Assembly (NCBI GenBank): GCA_964624235.1
Contig: CAZUXY010000013.1
Location: 1 to 64,000 of the forward strand
Reading direction: 5' to 3'
DNA length: 64,000 bases
Source of the DNA: CAZUXY01 sp964624235
GTDB taxonomy: Bacteria; Spirochaetota; UBA4802; UBA5368
The position numbers were made by a program, and so were the translations under genes. Positions 17,904 to 26,420 of this stretch are shown here, piece by piece. Positions within the stretch are counted from its first letter, which is position 1. The number at the start of each line of letters is the position of its first letter. A model generated the notes under the pieces. It worked only from the letters and a program-made list of their open reading frames with translations. It was not told the DNA's origin and did not search any database.

Positions 17904-17984
17904 ATGAAATCTCGAAACATCTACAGCGCCCTTCTTCTGGGTCTACTATTAAACACCGGGAATATAACGCGGTGCGTTTCGTGA
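17904..17984 (+). CDS. leuL: Leucine-rich leader peptide (leuL-like)
   Basis: A 26-codon frame starts at ATG 17904 and ends at TGA 17982-17984. It has six leucine codons in a seven-codon run (CTT CTT CTG GGT CTA CTA TTA). A strong intrinsic terminator follows 25 bases later, and leuA begins 210 bases after the stop. This is the classic layout of ribosome-mediated attenuation: stalling at the leucine codons when charged tRNA-Leu is scarce would favour read-through into leuA. No good ribosome site is visible, which is a weakness. No database family was checked; the call rests on codons and position. Confidence 0.7.
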   Translation: MKSRNIYSALLLGLLLNTGNITRCVS

Positions 17985-18009
17985 TGTAGAAGCCGAATCA
18001 GCAAGAATG

Positions 18010-18051
18010 AAGGCCGTCATGGAAACACCGTGACGGCCTTTTTTATTTTTT
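18010..18051 (+). terminator. Attenuator terminator upstream of leuA
   Basis: AAGGCCGTCA (18010-18019) pairs perfectly with TGACGGCCTT (18031-18040) across an 11-base loop, and a T-rich tract runs to 18051. The segment CGGTGCGTTTC (17970-17980), inside the leader frame, is complementary with a two-base bulge to GAAACACCG in the loop and could form an alternative structure. Confidence 0.8.
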
Positions 18052-18194
18052 ATGTCCGGAGGTGGAGGGATATGAACATCCCGCGAATCCTACCATCATC
18101 GTCATTTTTTCTCCCCATCTATGCACGGTGGGGCGCTGTTTGAAAACGATACACAGCAAGGCAGTAATCTCTATACCATTTATGTGAGGACATT

Positions 18195-19766
18195 ATGCAA
18201 AGCGAAAAGATCATCATATTCGACACCACACTGCGGGACGGGGAACAGTCCCCCGGTTTCAGCATGAATTTTGAGGAAAAGATACACATGGCGGACCAGA
18301 TGGTAAAGCTGGGCGTTGACGTCATCGAGGCGGGCTTCCCCCGTTCGTCCCAGGGGGATTTCGACTCTGTCCAGCGCATCGCAAGGCGGTTGAAGGGCAT
18401 TCAGGTGGCCGGACTGGCGCGTGCGGACGATGACGATATCGACGTATGCTGGGAGGCCATTAAAGACGCCGAGAACCCGCGGATCCACACCTTTATCTCA
18501 AGCTCAGACATACACATACAGTACCAGCTTAAAAGGACCAGGGCGGATGTGCTTGAGCAGGCCGCGGCGGCGGTAAAAAGGGCGGCACGGTACACCGGCA
18601 ATGTCGAGTTTTCCCCCATGGATGCAACGCGGAGCGACTGGGATTACCTGGCCAGGATGATCGAAGCGGTCATCGCCGCGGGCGCCAGTACCGTCAACAT
18701 TCCCGATACCGTCGGTTACGCCATCCCCTCGGAATTCCAGAAACTCATCGCTTATATCAAAAACAACGTTGCCAATATCGACAGGGCGGTGATATCGGTA
18801 CACTGTCATAACGACCTGGGACTCGCGGTGGCCAATTCCATAGCCGCCATAGAGGCGGGCGCGCGCCAGATCGAATGCACCATAAACGGGATCGGCGAGC
18901 GGGCCGGAAACACCTCGATGGAGGAGACGGTCATGGCCATCCGCACACGCAGCAACCTTTTGAACTGCCACACAGGAATAAACACCCAGCAGATCATGGC
19001 GACCAGCCGTCTTTTGACCCACATTACCGGCATTTCCGTTCAGCCCAACAAGGCCATTGTGGGCGTAAACGCCTTCGCACACGAGTCGGGGATCCATCAG
19101 GACGGCATGCTGAAAAACACCATGACCTACGAGATCATGAATCCGGAGGATGTGGGCATTTCCAAATCGACGCTGGTGCTGGGTAAACACTCGGGCCGGC
19201 ACGCGGTGACGGAACGGCTGAAGACCCTGGGATATGACCTCTCGGGCGACGACCTGGAACGTTTTTTCAAATACTTCAAGGCGCTGGCCGATGTTAAGAA
19301 GCAGATCTTCGATGAAGACCTCGAGGTGCTCATCGGCGAGGCGGTTTACAAGGAAAAAGGCCGGTTCAAGGTGACCAACGTCCAGATATCCACCGGTATG
19401 TATTCCCCGCCCATGACACTGGTTACCGTAAAGGACCGCGAGGCCGACGGGGACGAAACCTTCGACGTCGCCCACGGCAACGGCGGAGTGGACGCGGGCG
19501 TCAACGCGGTGATCAAGATCACCGGCACGCGCGCTCGGATCGATTCTTTCAACCTGGTGGCCATTACCGGAGGTTCCGACGCCCTCTGCGAGGTCACCGT
19601 TACCGTGAGTGAAGACTGCAACGGGAAAGTGCTCAAAGCCGTGGGATCAGGCGTCAATATCGATATCTCGGTGGCGGGCATACTCTCCTTTGTGGACGCG
19701 TTGAACAAGCTCGAGGCCCGCAAGAAGGTAAACGGTCACCGTGAAAAGGTGGAGGCCAGGCTGTAA
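18195..19766 (+). CDS. leuA: 2-isopropylmalate synthase
   Basis: LeuA condenses acetyl-CoA with 2-oxoisovalerate, the first committed step of leucine synthesis. The 523-residue protein starts at ATG 18195 behind GAGG. It has the catalytic DTTLRDGEQSPG near residue 10, the metal-binding HCHNDLGLAVANS near 205, NGIGERAGN near 235, and HESGIHQDGMLK near 300. Its C-terminal regulatory domain runs from about 375 to 515 with VTNVQISTG, as in leucine-feedback-inhibited enzymes. Length is standard. No leuBCD follows, so the rest of the pathway is elsewhere. The leader peptide and terminator upstream indicate attenuation control. Confidence 0.96.
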   Translation: MQSEKIIIFDTTLRDGEQSPGFSMNFEEKIHMADQMVKLGVDVIEAGFPRSSQGDFDSVQRIARRLKGIQVAGLARADDDDIDVCWEAIKDAENPRIHTFISSSDIHIQYQLKRTRADVLEQAAAAVKRAARYTGNVEFSPMDATRSDWDYLARMIEAVIAAGASTVNIPDTVGYAIPSEFQKLIAYIKNNVANIDRAVISVHCHNDLGLAVANSIAAIEAGARQIECTINGIGERAGNTSMEETVMAIRTRSNLLNCHTGINTQQIMATSRLLTHITGISVQPNKAIVGVNAFAHESGIHQDGMLKNTMTYEIMNPEDVGISKSTLVLGKHSGRHAVTERLKTLGYDLSGDDLERFFKYFKALADVKKQIFDEDLEVLIGEAVYKEKGRFKVTNVQISTGMYSPPMTLVTVKDREADGDETFDVAHGNGGVDAGVNAVIKITGTRARIDSFNLVAITGGSDALCEVTVTVSEDCNGKVLKAVGSGVNIDISVAGILSFVDALNKLEARKKVNGHREKVEARL

Positions 19767-19803
19767 AGACCGGCCGTGAAGTTGAATCATCGCCGCCGGT
19801 GCA

Positions 19804-19845
19804 GCGGGCGGGAGCAGGATACTGTCGCGTATCCCACCGCCCCGC
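19804..19845 (+). other. GC-rich structured hairpin between leuA and sugE
   Basis: GCGGGCGG pairs with CCGCCCCGC (one bulge), and an inner GGATAC pairs with GTATCC around a six-base loop. No T-run follows, so it is not a standard terminator. It could cap the leuA mRNA or act in the sugE leader. I do not see the ACGR loops of guanidine-II riboswitches. Confidence 0.4.
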
Positions 19846-19949
19846 ACACCCGCGCCGCACGGGATAACGGGAAAAGGCGGTTTCGTGTAACCTTTGTCCT
19901 CGTTCAGATACTCAATTCGTACCATCCATGCAAAAAAACGGAGAACGCT

Positions 19950-20270
19950 ATGAACTGGCTCTTCCTCCTCCTCGCCGGCCTGTGTGAAATCGGCTGGCCG
20001 CTCGGACTCAAGCTTTCCCAGGCCGGGCCCCACAAGTTGCTCTGGATACTGGTCGCCGCGGTCTCAATGGCGTTGAGCGGCGCTTTCCTTTGGATCGCGC
20101 AGAAAACGATACCCATGGGCACCGCGTATGCCGTGTGGACCGGCATCGGCGCCACCGGCGCCTTCGTCACGGGGATCATACTGTTCAAAGACCCCGCCGA
20201 CCTGCTCCGCGTATCTTCGGTGATCCTGATCGTCATAGGCATTGTGGGACTGAAGCTCTCACACAACTGA
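19950..20270 (+). CDS. sugE: SMR-family guanidinium exporter SugE/Gdx
   Basis: The 106-residue protein starts at ATG 19950 behind GGAG; the longer upstream frame is not hydrophobic. It has four membrane helices, the essential glutamate in GLCEIGW (residues 10-16), and the Gdx signature TAYAVWTGIGATGAFVTGI near 55-73, ending GLKLSHN. SMR proteins are dual-topology proton antiporters in the inner membrane. This subtype exports guanidinium, and some relatives export quaternary ammonium compounds. It is a single-gene unit between leuA and sod. Confidence 0.92.
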   Translation: MNWLFLLLAGLCEIGWPLGLKLSQAGPHKLLWILVAAVSMALSGAFLWIAQKTIPMGTAYAVWTGIGATGAFVTGIILFKDPADLLRVSSVILIVIGIVGLKLSHN

Positions 20271-20600
20271 GGGGCGCGGGCCCGCACGACGGAATTTCGG
20301 CAACCTTCCAGCGAACCTTCCGCCCATACCGGGCGGCGTTCCCTGCCGCGACGACGGAGCTGTCGCGATCTGAACACTAAAACTCTGGAACCCTGTTCGG
20401 TGTACATGTAAAAAAATGACTTCGCCGCTTGCCGTTCGCACATGAAATCATTATATTATTCCATTCATCGGCCGATAACGACGCTTCCCGCAGGGGAAAA
20501 CCGGTATTGACGGCCGGTATAATGATACATAAAACCGGGCATTACCAACCGGGATCAGATAGAGGTTGGTTGTATACACCATGAAAAACGGAGGAAACCC
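20271..20600. other. Intergenic region before superoxide dismutase
   Basis: No gene is visible. A TATAAT occurs at 20518-20523 and a TTGACG at 20506-20511, but they are only six bases apart, so they are not one promoter. A GGAGG site lies just before the sod start. Confidence 0.4.
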
Positions 20601-21263
20601 ATGAATAAATATACCTTGCCGAACCTGCCTTACGGATTTGACGCGCTGGAACCGCACATCGACGCGCGTACCATGGAAATTCATCACGGGAAGCACCACG
20701 CGGGCTATGTGAGCAAGCTGAACGCGGCCCTGGAAAAGCATCCCGCACTGTTCGAGATACCCCTGAATACCCTGCTGGCGAACCTGCACAGCGTTCACGG
20801 GGACATCCGTGATGATGTGAGAAACAACGGCGGCGGACACCTGAACCATTCCCTGTTCTGGAGCATCTTGAGTCCTGGTGCGGGAGGGGAGCCGTCGGGT
20901 ACACTGTCACAGGCCCTGATCAAGAAGTACGATACGACGGATTCATTCAGGAAGGAGTTCGAAAAAACCGCGACGGCACGCTTCGGTTCGGGATGGGCCT
21001 GGCTTTCCCTGAATGCCTTTAGCGACCTGGTGGTGCATTCCACACCCAACCAGGACAATCCCGTGATGGAGGGGATGATCCCGATCATCGGCCTTGACGT
21101 CTGGGAGCACGCGTATTACCTGAATTACCAGAACCGCCGTCCCGATTACATAAACGCCTTCTGGAAACTGGTCAACTGGAAACAGGCCGAGATCAATTAC
21201 CTGAACGCCTTAAACGATATCGACAGTTGTATGACGGTGGCGGGAATACGTAAAGCTTCGTAA
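20601..21263 (+). CDS. sodA: Fe/Mn superoxide dismutase
   Basis: The enzyme disproportionates superoxide in the cytosol. The 220-residue protein carries the family metal ligands: His in EIHHGKHHAGY (about 27-37), His in GGGHLNHSLFW (about 77-87), and Asp and His in GLDVWEHAYYLNYQNRRPDY (about 165-184). The length is usual, with no signal peptide. Metal preference cannot be settled from sequence alone. GGAGG precedes the ATG, and a hairpin at 21342 follows. The symbol is given for the family; sodB would be equally valid. Confidence 0.95.
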   Translation: MNKYTLPNLPYGFDALEPHIDARTMEIHHGKHHAGYVSKLNAALEKHPALFEIPLNTLLANLHSVHGDIRDDVRNNGGGHLNHSLFWSILSPGAGGEPSGTLSQALIKKYDTTDSFRKEFEKTATARFGSGWAWLSLNAFSDLVVHSTPNQDNPVMEGMIPIIGLDVWEHAYYLNYQNRRPDYINAFWKLVNWKQAEINYLNALNDIDSCMTVAGIRKAS

Positions 21264-21341
21264 TCAGTAAAAATCATCCCCCGAGGCGTATTGCCGTCCC
21301 GGGGTATGGCGAAATGATTACTCTTTTAATGTAAAATAACG

Positions 21342-21367
21342 GGAGCGCGGGTGTAGATACGCGCTCC
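21342..21367. terminator. Hairpin between convergent sod and lipoprotein genes
   Basis: GGAGCGCG (21342-21349) pairs with CGCGCTCC (21360-21367) around a ten-base loop. The T-run is short (TTT) on the plus strand and the other side is AT-rich, so it may terminate either direction weakly. Confidence 0.55.
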
Positions 21368-21395
21368 TTTGTGCGGAAAAAATTCAGACTGCCGT

Positions 21396-21962
21396 TTACT
21401 TTTTTTTCGCAGGTGCTTTCTTAGGTTCCACGGATTTAATCGCACGGTCAAGGTTCCCCTGGGCGGTGATAAGATCACCTATTGCTTCTTTGGTAATCTT
21501 CATGGCATCCGCTTCATCGGCCGGTTTCGCTTTCGCGAGCTTGGCCTCTACATCCGCGAGGGCTTTCACCGCGTCCGCTTTCGCTTTCTGTCTTACCTTG
21601 TCCTCGGTTTTGGTCAGTTTCTTGCTGTTGAATTTAGCTATAGCGTCATTGATGCCTTTCGATTTGTATTTAATCTGGGTAAACTGGTTGAGCAGCTCAT
21701 TGAGCTTGTCGCCGGCCTCTTTCATTTTTTTCGCTTTTTCTTCTTCTTTCCCGATCTTCAGGGCTTCGTCCCAGATTTTCTGAGCGGCGGCCATCTTCGC
21801 GTCCAGCACGGCCTTGAACGCAGGATACTTCATGACCGCTTCAGCGAAATCCTTTTTATTGTTTTCCCATTTTTGAATTTCGTTCTTCGTGGTCGGCTTG
21901 CACGACATGATAAGAGCCGTACAAAACAGTGTTACAACCAGAGCTGAGAATGACCTCATCAT
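21396..21962 (-). CDS. Helical lipoprotein of unknown function
   Basis: The 188-residue protein starts at ATG 21962 behind GGGGGT. It has a lipoprotein signal with lipobox IMSC near residue 17, and the rest is almost entirely helical and lysine/alanine-rich (KKAPAKKK at the C-terminus). Two long helices, AAQKIWDEALKIGKEEEKAKKMKEAG and the region with KADAVKALADVEAKLAKAKP, predict coiled coils. I infer a periplasmic-facing or surface structural lipoprotein. No known domain is recognised. It is convergent with sod and has no obvious operon partner. Confidence 0.7.
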   Translation of the reverse strand: MMRSFSALVVTLFCTALIMSCKPTTKNEIQKWENNKKDFAEAVMKYPAFKAVLDAKMAAAQKIWDEALKIGKEEEKAKKMKEAGDKLNELLNQFTQIKYKSKGINDAIAKFNSKKLTKTEDKVRQKAKADAVKALADVEAKLAKAKPADEADAMKITKEAIGDLITAQGNLDRAIKSVEPKKAPAKKK

Positions 21963-22087
21963 TTTAATACCCCCATAGTTTTTCTTAATTATCGCCTTCA
22001 TGGAGAAAATGTCAAATAAAAAAGACAAAGGACGGTTACGTGAAACACCGTAATGCGTAAAACGCTGGAAACTTATTTCCTGACGCG

Positions 22088-23536
22088 TTACCATCCCATA
22101 CAGAGGTACTTGACTTCAAGGAATTCCTCGATACCGTATTTGGACCCTTCGCGTCCGATACCGGACTCCTTCATTCCCCCGAAGGGCGCCACGGCATAGG
22201 ACACCATGCCCCGGTTGATGCCTACGATACCGAATTCCAGTGCGCCCGAGACCCTCCAGGCCCTGCCCAGATCGCGGGTATAGCAATAGGCCGCCAGGCC
22301 GAACTCGGTATCGTTGGCCATGGCCACAACCTCCTCCTCGGAATCGAACCGGAAAAGCGGCGCTACCGGCCCGAAGGTCTCCTCCCGTGACAGGAGCATG
22401 GCGCCGGTTACGTCTACCAGTATGGTAGGTTCGTAGAAAGTTCCTCCCCTGGGATGGGGCCGTCCGCCCGTAAGCACCTTCGCCCCTTTCGCGACGGCAT
22501 CACCGATATGTGACTCCACTTTCGCAATAGCCTCCCTGTTGATCAGAGGACCCAGGTCCACCTCATCCTCGAAACCGTCGCCTACCCTCATGGCGGTGAC
22601 GGCGATTTTCAGTTTTTCAGCGAAACGGTCGTAGACTCCCCTCTGCACATACACGCGGTTGGCGCACACGCAGGTCTGGCCGGTATTACGGAACTTTGAC
22701 TGTATAAGCCCCTTCACCGCTTCGTCCAGATCGGCGTCGTCAAAAACGATAAAAGGGGCGTTGCCCCCCAGCTCCAGGGAAACTTTTTTCACCGTACCGC
22801 TGCACTGCTTCATCAGCAGCTTCCCTGTGTCGGTGGACCCGGTGAAAGTGAGCTTGCGCACCAGTGGATGCGAGGTAATCACCGGGCCTATGGCGCGGGG
22901 ATCGCCGGTAATGACATTGAGCACACCCCCGGGTATACCCGCACGGTGCGCCAGTTCAGCCAGCGCCAGGGCGGTCAGAGGCGTGTCCTCAGCGGGTTTA
23001 ATGACCACGGTACACCCGACGGCGATCGCCGGCGCGCACTTACGGGTTATCATGGCCAGGGGGAAATTCCACGGCGTAATGGCCGCAACGACGCCCACCG
23101 GCTCTTTTACCACCACGATCCTCTCCCCGGGATTGACCGGGGGTATCACGTCGCCGTACACCCGGCACGCCTCCTCGGCAAACCACTCCACGAAGGTCGC
23201 CCCGTACTGCGCTTCACCTAAGGCTTCTTTATAGGGTTTTCCCTGCTCGGTGGTGATGATGGCGGCGAGATCGTCCTGATGCGCCACGATTAGTTCATAC
23301 CACTTTCTCAGCAGATCGGCCCGCTCCCTGGCGGTTCTGTTCTTCCATGGATCGAAGGCGGCGTGTGCGGCCTGTACGGCCCGTTCGGTGTCGGCCGCGT
23401 CCATGCGGGGAACGGTGCCTATGCGGGAACCGGTAGAGGGATTTATCACCTCCATGGTGCGGCCGCTTTCCGCTGCCGGCCAGGCGCCTCCGATATAGGC
23501 TTTGTTCTTTAATAACAACGGATCCTTGAGATTCAT
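22088..23536 (-). CDS. gabD: NAD(P)-dependent succinate-semialdehyde dehydrogenase (GabD-like)
   Basis: The enzyme oxidises succinate semialdehyde, or a related aldehyde, to the acid. The 482-residue protein has the ALDH hallmarks: TPWNFPLAMITRK near 150, KPAEDTPLTALALAELA near 175, FTGSTDTGK near 230, catalytic Glu in SLELGGNAPFIV near 255, catalytic Cys in NTGQTCVCANR near 287, and EETFGPVAPLF near 385. KPAE rather than a NAD-type motif suggests NADP use. It is 95 bases from the upstream aldehyde dehydrogenase gene on the same strand and probably shares its regulation. Specificity within the ALDH family is inferred. Confidence 0.9.
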   Translation of the reverse strand: MNLKDPLLLKNKAYIGGAWPAAESGRTMEVINPSTGSRIGTVPRMDAADTERAVQAAHAAFDPWKNRTARERADLLRKWYELIVAHQDDLAAIITTEQGKPYKEALGEAQYGATFVEWFAEEACRVYGDVIPPVNPGERIVVVKEPVGVVAAITPWNFPLAMITRKCAPAIAVGCTVVIKPAEDTPLTALALAELAHRAGIPGGVLNVITGDPRAIGPVITSHPLVRKLTFTGSTDTGKLLMKQCSGTVKKVSLELGGNAPFIVFDDADLDEAVKGLIQSKFRNTGQTCVCANRVYVQRGVYDRFAEKLKIAVTAMRVGDGFEDEVDLGPLINREAIAKVESHIGDAVAKGAKVLTGGRPHPRGGTFYEPTILVDVTGAMLLSREETFGPVAPLFRFDSEEEVVAMANDTEFGLAAYCYTRDLGRAWRVSGALEFGIVGINRGMVSYAVAPFGGMKESGIGREGSKYGIEEFLEVKYLCMGW

Positions 23537-23589
23537 AACGCTTCCCCTGCTCTGGAATAGTACTGAGATAACCGCCGGTTTTCAAGGGT

Positions 23590-23629
23590 CCGGGGACGCG
23601 GTTGTGCACGCACGTCCCCGGTTTTTTTT
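23590..23629 (+). terminator. Intrinsic terminator oriented antisense to the ALDH genes
   Basis: CCGGGGACG (23590-23598) pairs with CGTCCCCGG (23613-23621), followed on the plus strand by eight T. Both flanking genes are on the minus strand, so the T-run faces the wrong way for them. Confidence 0.6.
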
Positions 23630-23630
23630 G

Positions 23631-25004
23631 TTATGATAAAAAAGGTTTCACATAACTCAACTTGTTTTTATAGGGCGGATAAGGAAGGGTAGGATTGACC
23701 AGGGTGGTCTTGTGCAGTATGGAACGATGGTGGCTGAAGGCATTGAAACTGTGTTTGCCGTGATAACTGCCCATCCCGCTGTACCCCACGCCGCCGAAGG
23801 GCATACGGGGATTAGTCACGTGCATGATGGTATCGTTGATACACCCCCCTCCCGAAGAGGTGCGCGACAGCAGCAGGTCCTTTTGGCGTTTCGAAGAAGT
23901 GAAAAAATACATGGCCAGGGGCTTCTCGTGTTCGTTGATCGCTTCGATCACGTCCTCGAGACGGGTGAACTCAAGCACCGGCAGCACCGGCCCGAAGATC
24001 TCCTCCTGCATTATGGGATCATTATAGTTGATGTTGTCGATGATCGTGGGTTCTATATAACGGGTTTTTCTGTTCACCCTCCCGCCGTGGACAATCGTGC
24101 CTGCCGTTGGTATCAGCTTCTCCAGCCGGCTGAATTGCTGGTCGTTGATGATCCTGCCGTAATCAGGGCTCTGTTCAGGATCATCGCCGTGAAACTCCTT
24201 TATGCATTTGATGATCTTTTCCAGCAGAGGCTTCTTCACCTCACGGTGCACAAAAAGGTGGTCGGGGGCGATGCAGGTCTGGCCCGAGTTGATAAACTTG
24301 CCGAAGGCGATGCGCTGGGCTGCGACATCAAGACTGGCGTCCTTTTCCACGATGCAGGGACTCTTGCCCCCCAGCTCCAGTACGACCGGGGTCAGGTGCC
24401 GCGACGCTTTTTCCATGACGATTCTCCCGAGGGAGGTGCCACCGGTGAAAAAGATCATATCGAAACGCTGTTCCAGTATGGCCTGGTTGACCCTGCGGTC
24501 GCCGGTGAAAACGCTGATGTATTCGGGCGGGAATGTCTCGTTAATGAGGTCTTTAATGACCTCTGAAACGTGTTCCGAATAATGGGCGGGTTTCATCATG
24601 ACGCAGTTCCCGGCCGATATGGCCCCAACCAGCGGCTGCAGCGCGAGCTGCAGAGGGTAATTCCACGGCGACATGATGAGTACCGTTCCGTAGGGTTCGT
24701 GGTATATTCTGCTGGTCGAACCGAAGTTCAGCATATCGGTGCGGACCTTCGTGGGACTGGTCCATTTTTTCAGGTTTTTCAGATGCCCCTTGATTTCCTT
24801 CAACACCATGCCTATCTCGGTGGCGAAAACCTCGAATCTGGGCTTATGCAGGTCTTTCTGAAAAACATCATAGATCTTCTCCTCATTTTTATACAGGGCC
24901 GCCATGAGTTTTTTCAGGTTTTCCCTGCGAAAACCGATGTCCCTGGTGCGTCCTGTTTTGAAAAACTCACGATGCGCCTTTACCGCGCTGATGATTTTAT
25001 CCAT
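23631..25004 (-). CDS. ALDH3-type aldehyde dehydrogenase
   Basis: The 457-residue protein is the short ALDH3/coniferyl-aldehyde dehydrogenase type that oxidises medium or long aliphatic and aromatic aldehydes. Landmarks are EPYGTVLIMSPWNYPLQLALQPL near 105, FFTGGTSLGRIV near 185, catalytic Glu in VLELGGKSPCIV near 210, catalytic Cys in INSGQTCIAPDH near 243, and MQEEIFGPVLPVLEF near 330. The C-terminus is short, as in this subgroup, with possible membrane association by the final hydrophobic residues. It is divergent from the GntR gene at 25205, with a 16-base palindrome between. Confidence 0.9.
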   Translation of the reverse strand: MDKIISAVKAHREFFKTGRTRDIGFRRENLKKLMAALYKNEEKIYDVFQKDLHKPRFEVFATEIGMVLKEIKGHLKNLKKWTSPTKVRTDMLNFGSTSRIYHEPYGTVLIMSPWNYPLQLALQPLVGAISAGNCVMMKPAHYSEHVSEVIKDLINETFPPEYISVFTGDRRVNQAILEQRFDMIFFTGGTSLGRIVMEKASRHLTPVVLELGGKSPCIVEKDASLDVAAQRIAFGKFINSGQTCIAPDHLFVHREVKKPLLEKIIKCIKEFHGDDPEQSPDYGRIINDQQFSRLEKLIPTAGTIVHGGRVNRKTRYIEPTIIDNINYNDPIMQEEIFGPVLPVLEFTRLEDVIEAINEHEKPLAMYFFTSSKRQKDLLLSRTSSGGGCINDTIMHVTNPRMPFGGVGYSGMGSYHGKHSFNAFSHHRSILHKTTLVNPTLPYPPYKNKLSYVKPFLS

Positions 25005-25049
25005 TCCGCCATACCCCCTGTTGTGTTATTATTCCTCAGTAAATATTAC

Positions 25050-25065
25050 CGATTATCGATAATCG
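25050..25065. promoter_or_regulatory. 16-base palindrome in the ALDH/GntR divergent region
   Basis: CGATTATCGATAATCG is a perfect palindrome 46 bases upstream of the ALDH3 start and 140 bases upstream of the GntR start. Its position makes it a candidate operator for the GntR regulator. Confidence 0.5.
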
Positions 25066-25149
25066 ATATTCTTTGTGCTGTCAAGGTATTTACAGGAACT
25101 TTAATTAATTTACATTTCATGGTTTCCATTATCTGAAGACCGCAGAGAG

Positions 25150-25176
25150 TTGACAATTTACAGACCATTCTATAAC
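25150..25176 (+). promoter_or_regulatory. Candidate promoter of the GntR gene
   Basis: TTGACA (25150-25155) and TATAAC (25171-25176) are 15 bases apart, which is short but acceptable, 29 bases before the start codon. Confidence 0.45.
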
Positions 25177-25204
25177 CTAGCCGCACACAGTATCAATATA
25201 CAGA

Positions 25205-25870
25205 ATGAGGGCGCGAATGTGCTGGGTAAGGTTTAAAAATTTAGGTAACGAACTTGCCGATGTACTGAGCGAACGCATCATCAAATCGGAGTACAAGCCG
25301 GGCGAGCGAATAGTGGAGTCCAGGGTCGCCGCCGAAATGAGGGTAAGCCAGAGCTCAGTCAGGGAGGCTTTGCGAATACTGCAGCAGAACGGGCTGGTAG
25401 AGATCAACCAGAGGAAGGGCACGTATGTTACGGTACTGTCTAAAAAGGATGTAGTCTTCCTCTATGAAATGCTGGCCGGGCTCTACTCCATACTGGTACG
25501 CGAATCGATGAAGAACCTGTCGGCTGACGATCTGCCCAGGATCGTCAACGTCATGAAGTCTCTGCAAGAGGCCGCCGACAAGGGAGACGCCGACGCTTAT
25601 TACAACGGAATGTTCGCCTTCGCCGACATGGCGATTGAATCCGTGAACAGCCCTCTGCTGAAAAAAACCGTACATGACCTGTGGCAGAACAAAAAAAGGA
25701 TCGAATACCTCACCCTCAAGGCGCGCAGCAAAGTCCTGAAAGGCAATTTCAAATACTTCAAACAGCTGGAAAAATACATCAAAAACGGCGATACGGATAA
25801 CGCGGTAAAAACCATATCCGACTACCTCGGGAACGAGCTGGCCATTGCGCTGAATTTCTTCAAGGAATAA
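25205..25870 (+). CDS. GntR-family (FCD/FadR-type) transcriptional regulator
   Basis: The 221-residue protein has a GntR winged helix at about residues 15-80 (ERIIKSEYKPGERIVESRVAAEMRVSQSSVREALRILQQNGLVEI, then QRKGTYVTVLS). A helical ligand-binding domain like FCD follows, from about 90 to 215. FadR-type regulators respond to acids or acyl-CoAs. The divergent layout with ALDH3 and the palindrome suggest it controls the aldehyde dehydrogenases. The ligand-binding histidines of metal-dependent FCD domains are not obvious here. The start could also lie a few codons downstream. Confidence 0.85.
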   Translation: MRARMCWVRFKNLGNELADVLSERIIKSEYKPGERIVESRVAAEMRVSQSSVREALRILQQNGLVEINQRKGTYVTVLSKKDVVFLYEMLAGLYSILVRESMKNLSADDLPRIVNVMKSLQEAADKGDADAYYNGMFAFADMAIESVNSPLLKKTVHDLWQNKKRIEYLTLKARSKVLKGNFKYFKQLEKYIKNGDTDNAVKTISDYLGNELAIALNFFKE

Positions 25871-26114
25871 GCGCTCACTCCCCGCAGACCGCGGGAAAAT
25901 TACTTGTAATATCGGTCTGGATATTATTTACTCCTGAATGAACGTGCCGCTCTCCCCTTTACCGCAATCCGACCATAACGGCTACCGGGGGTCTGTAATA
26001 CTCCACACCATAACTCATCAACTTCCCCCTTTTTATCGGCACAGTCACGCGTTGTCGCGGAAAGTGCGACAGGGGGATTGCGTCATTACCACACTCCACC
26101 GCAGGAGGTTAATC

Positions 26115-26420
26115 ATGGTGATCATGTCACAGATAGAATTTCCACCCGATCAGGCCAAAGAAATCGGCAGGTGCTTCATGAAACTCCCCGCCCTGCCGGA
26201 GTACCTGACCATGAACGGTCCCTACATACGCGCGTCAGAAGACCGGCGCCTCAAGGCGATAACGCTCTACCTGTGCGAACCCGCCACCCTTTCCGAGGCG
26301 TACGCCTATGTCAACAACCGGTTGACCGCGTATTTCATAGTGCCGGGATTCTCGTATACGTGCGACATATGGCTCGATGCCACTGAAGGGCTCAAAATGG
26401 TCGGGCTCGGTGAAGGGTGA
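26115..26420 (+). CDS. Small conserved-looking protein of unknown function
   Basis: The 101-residue protein starts at ATG 26115 with an ideal AGGAGG site; the longer upstream frame is not protein-like. It has no signal peptide or membrane helix. The pattern AITLYLCEPATLSEAYAYVNNRLTAYFIVPGFSYTCDIWLD suggests a compact alpha/beta fold of the ferredoxin-like dimeric barrel type, but I do not recognise the family. It stands alone between the GntR and SHOCT genes. Confidence 0.55.
   Translation: MVIMSQIEFPPDQAKEIGRCFMKLPALPEYLTMNGPYIRASEDRRLKAITLYLCEPATLSEAYAYVNNRLTAYFIVPGFSYTCDIWLDATEGLKMVGLGEG

Noticed and set aside
19767..19949. Guanidine riboswitch before sugE
   Set aside because: The ACGR hairpin loops of class II and the conserved core of class I are not visible; only a generic stem is present.
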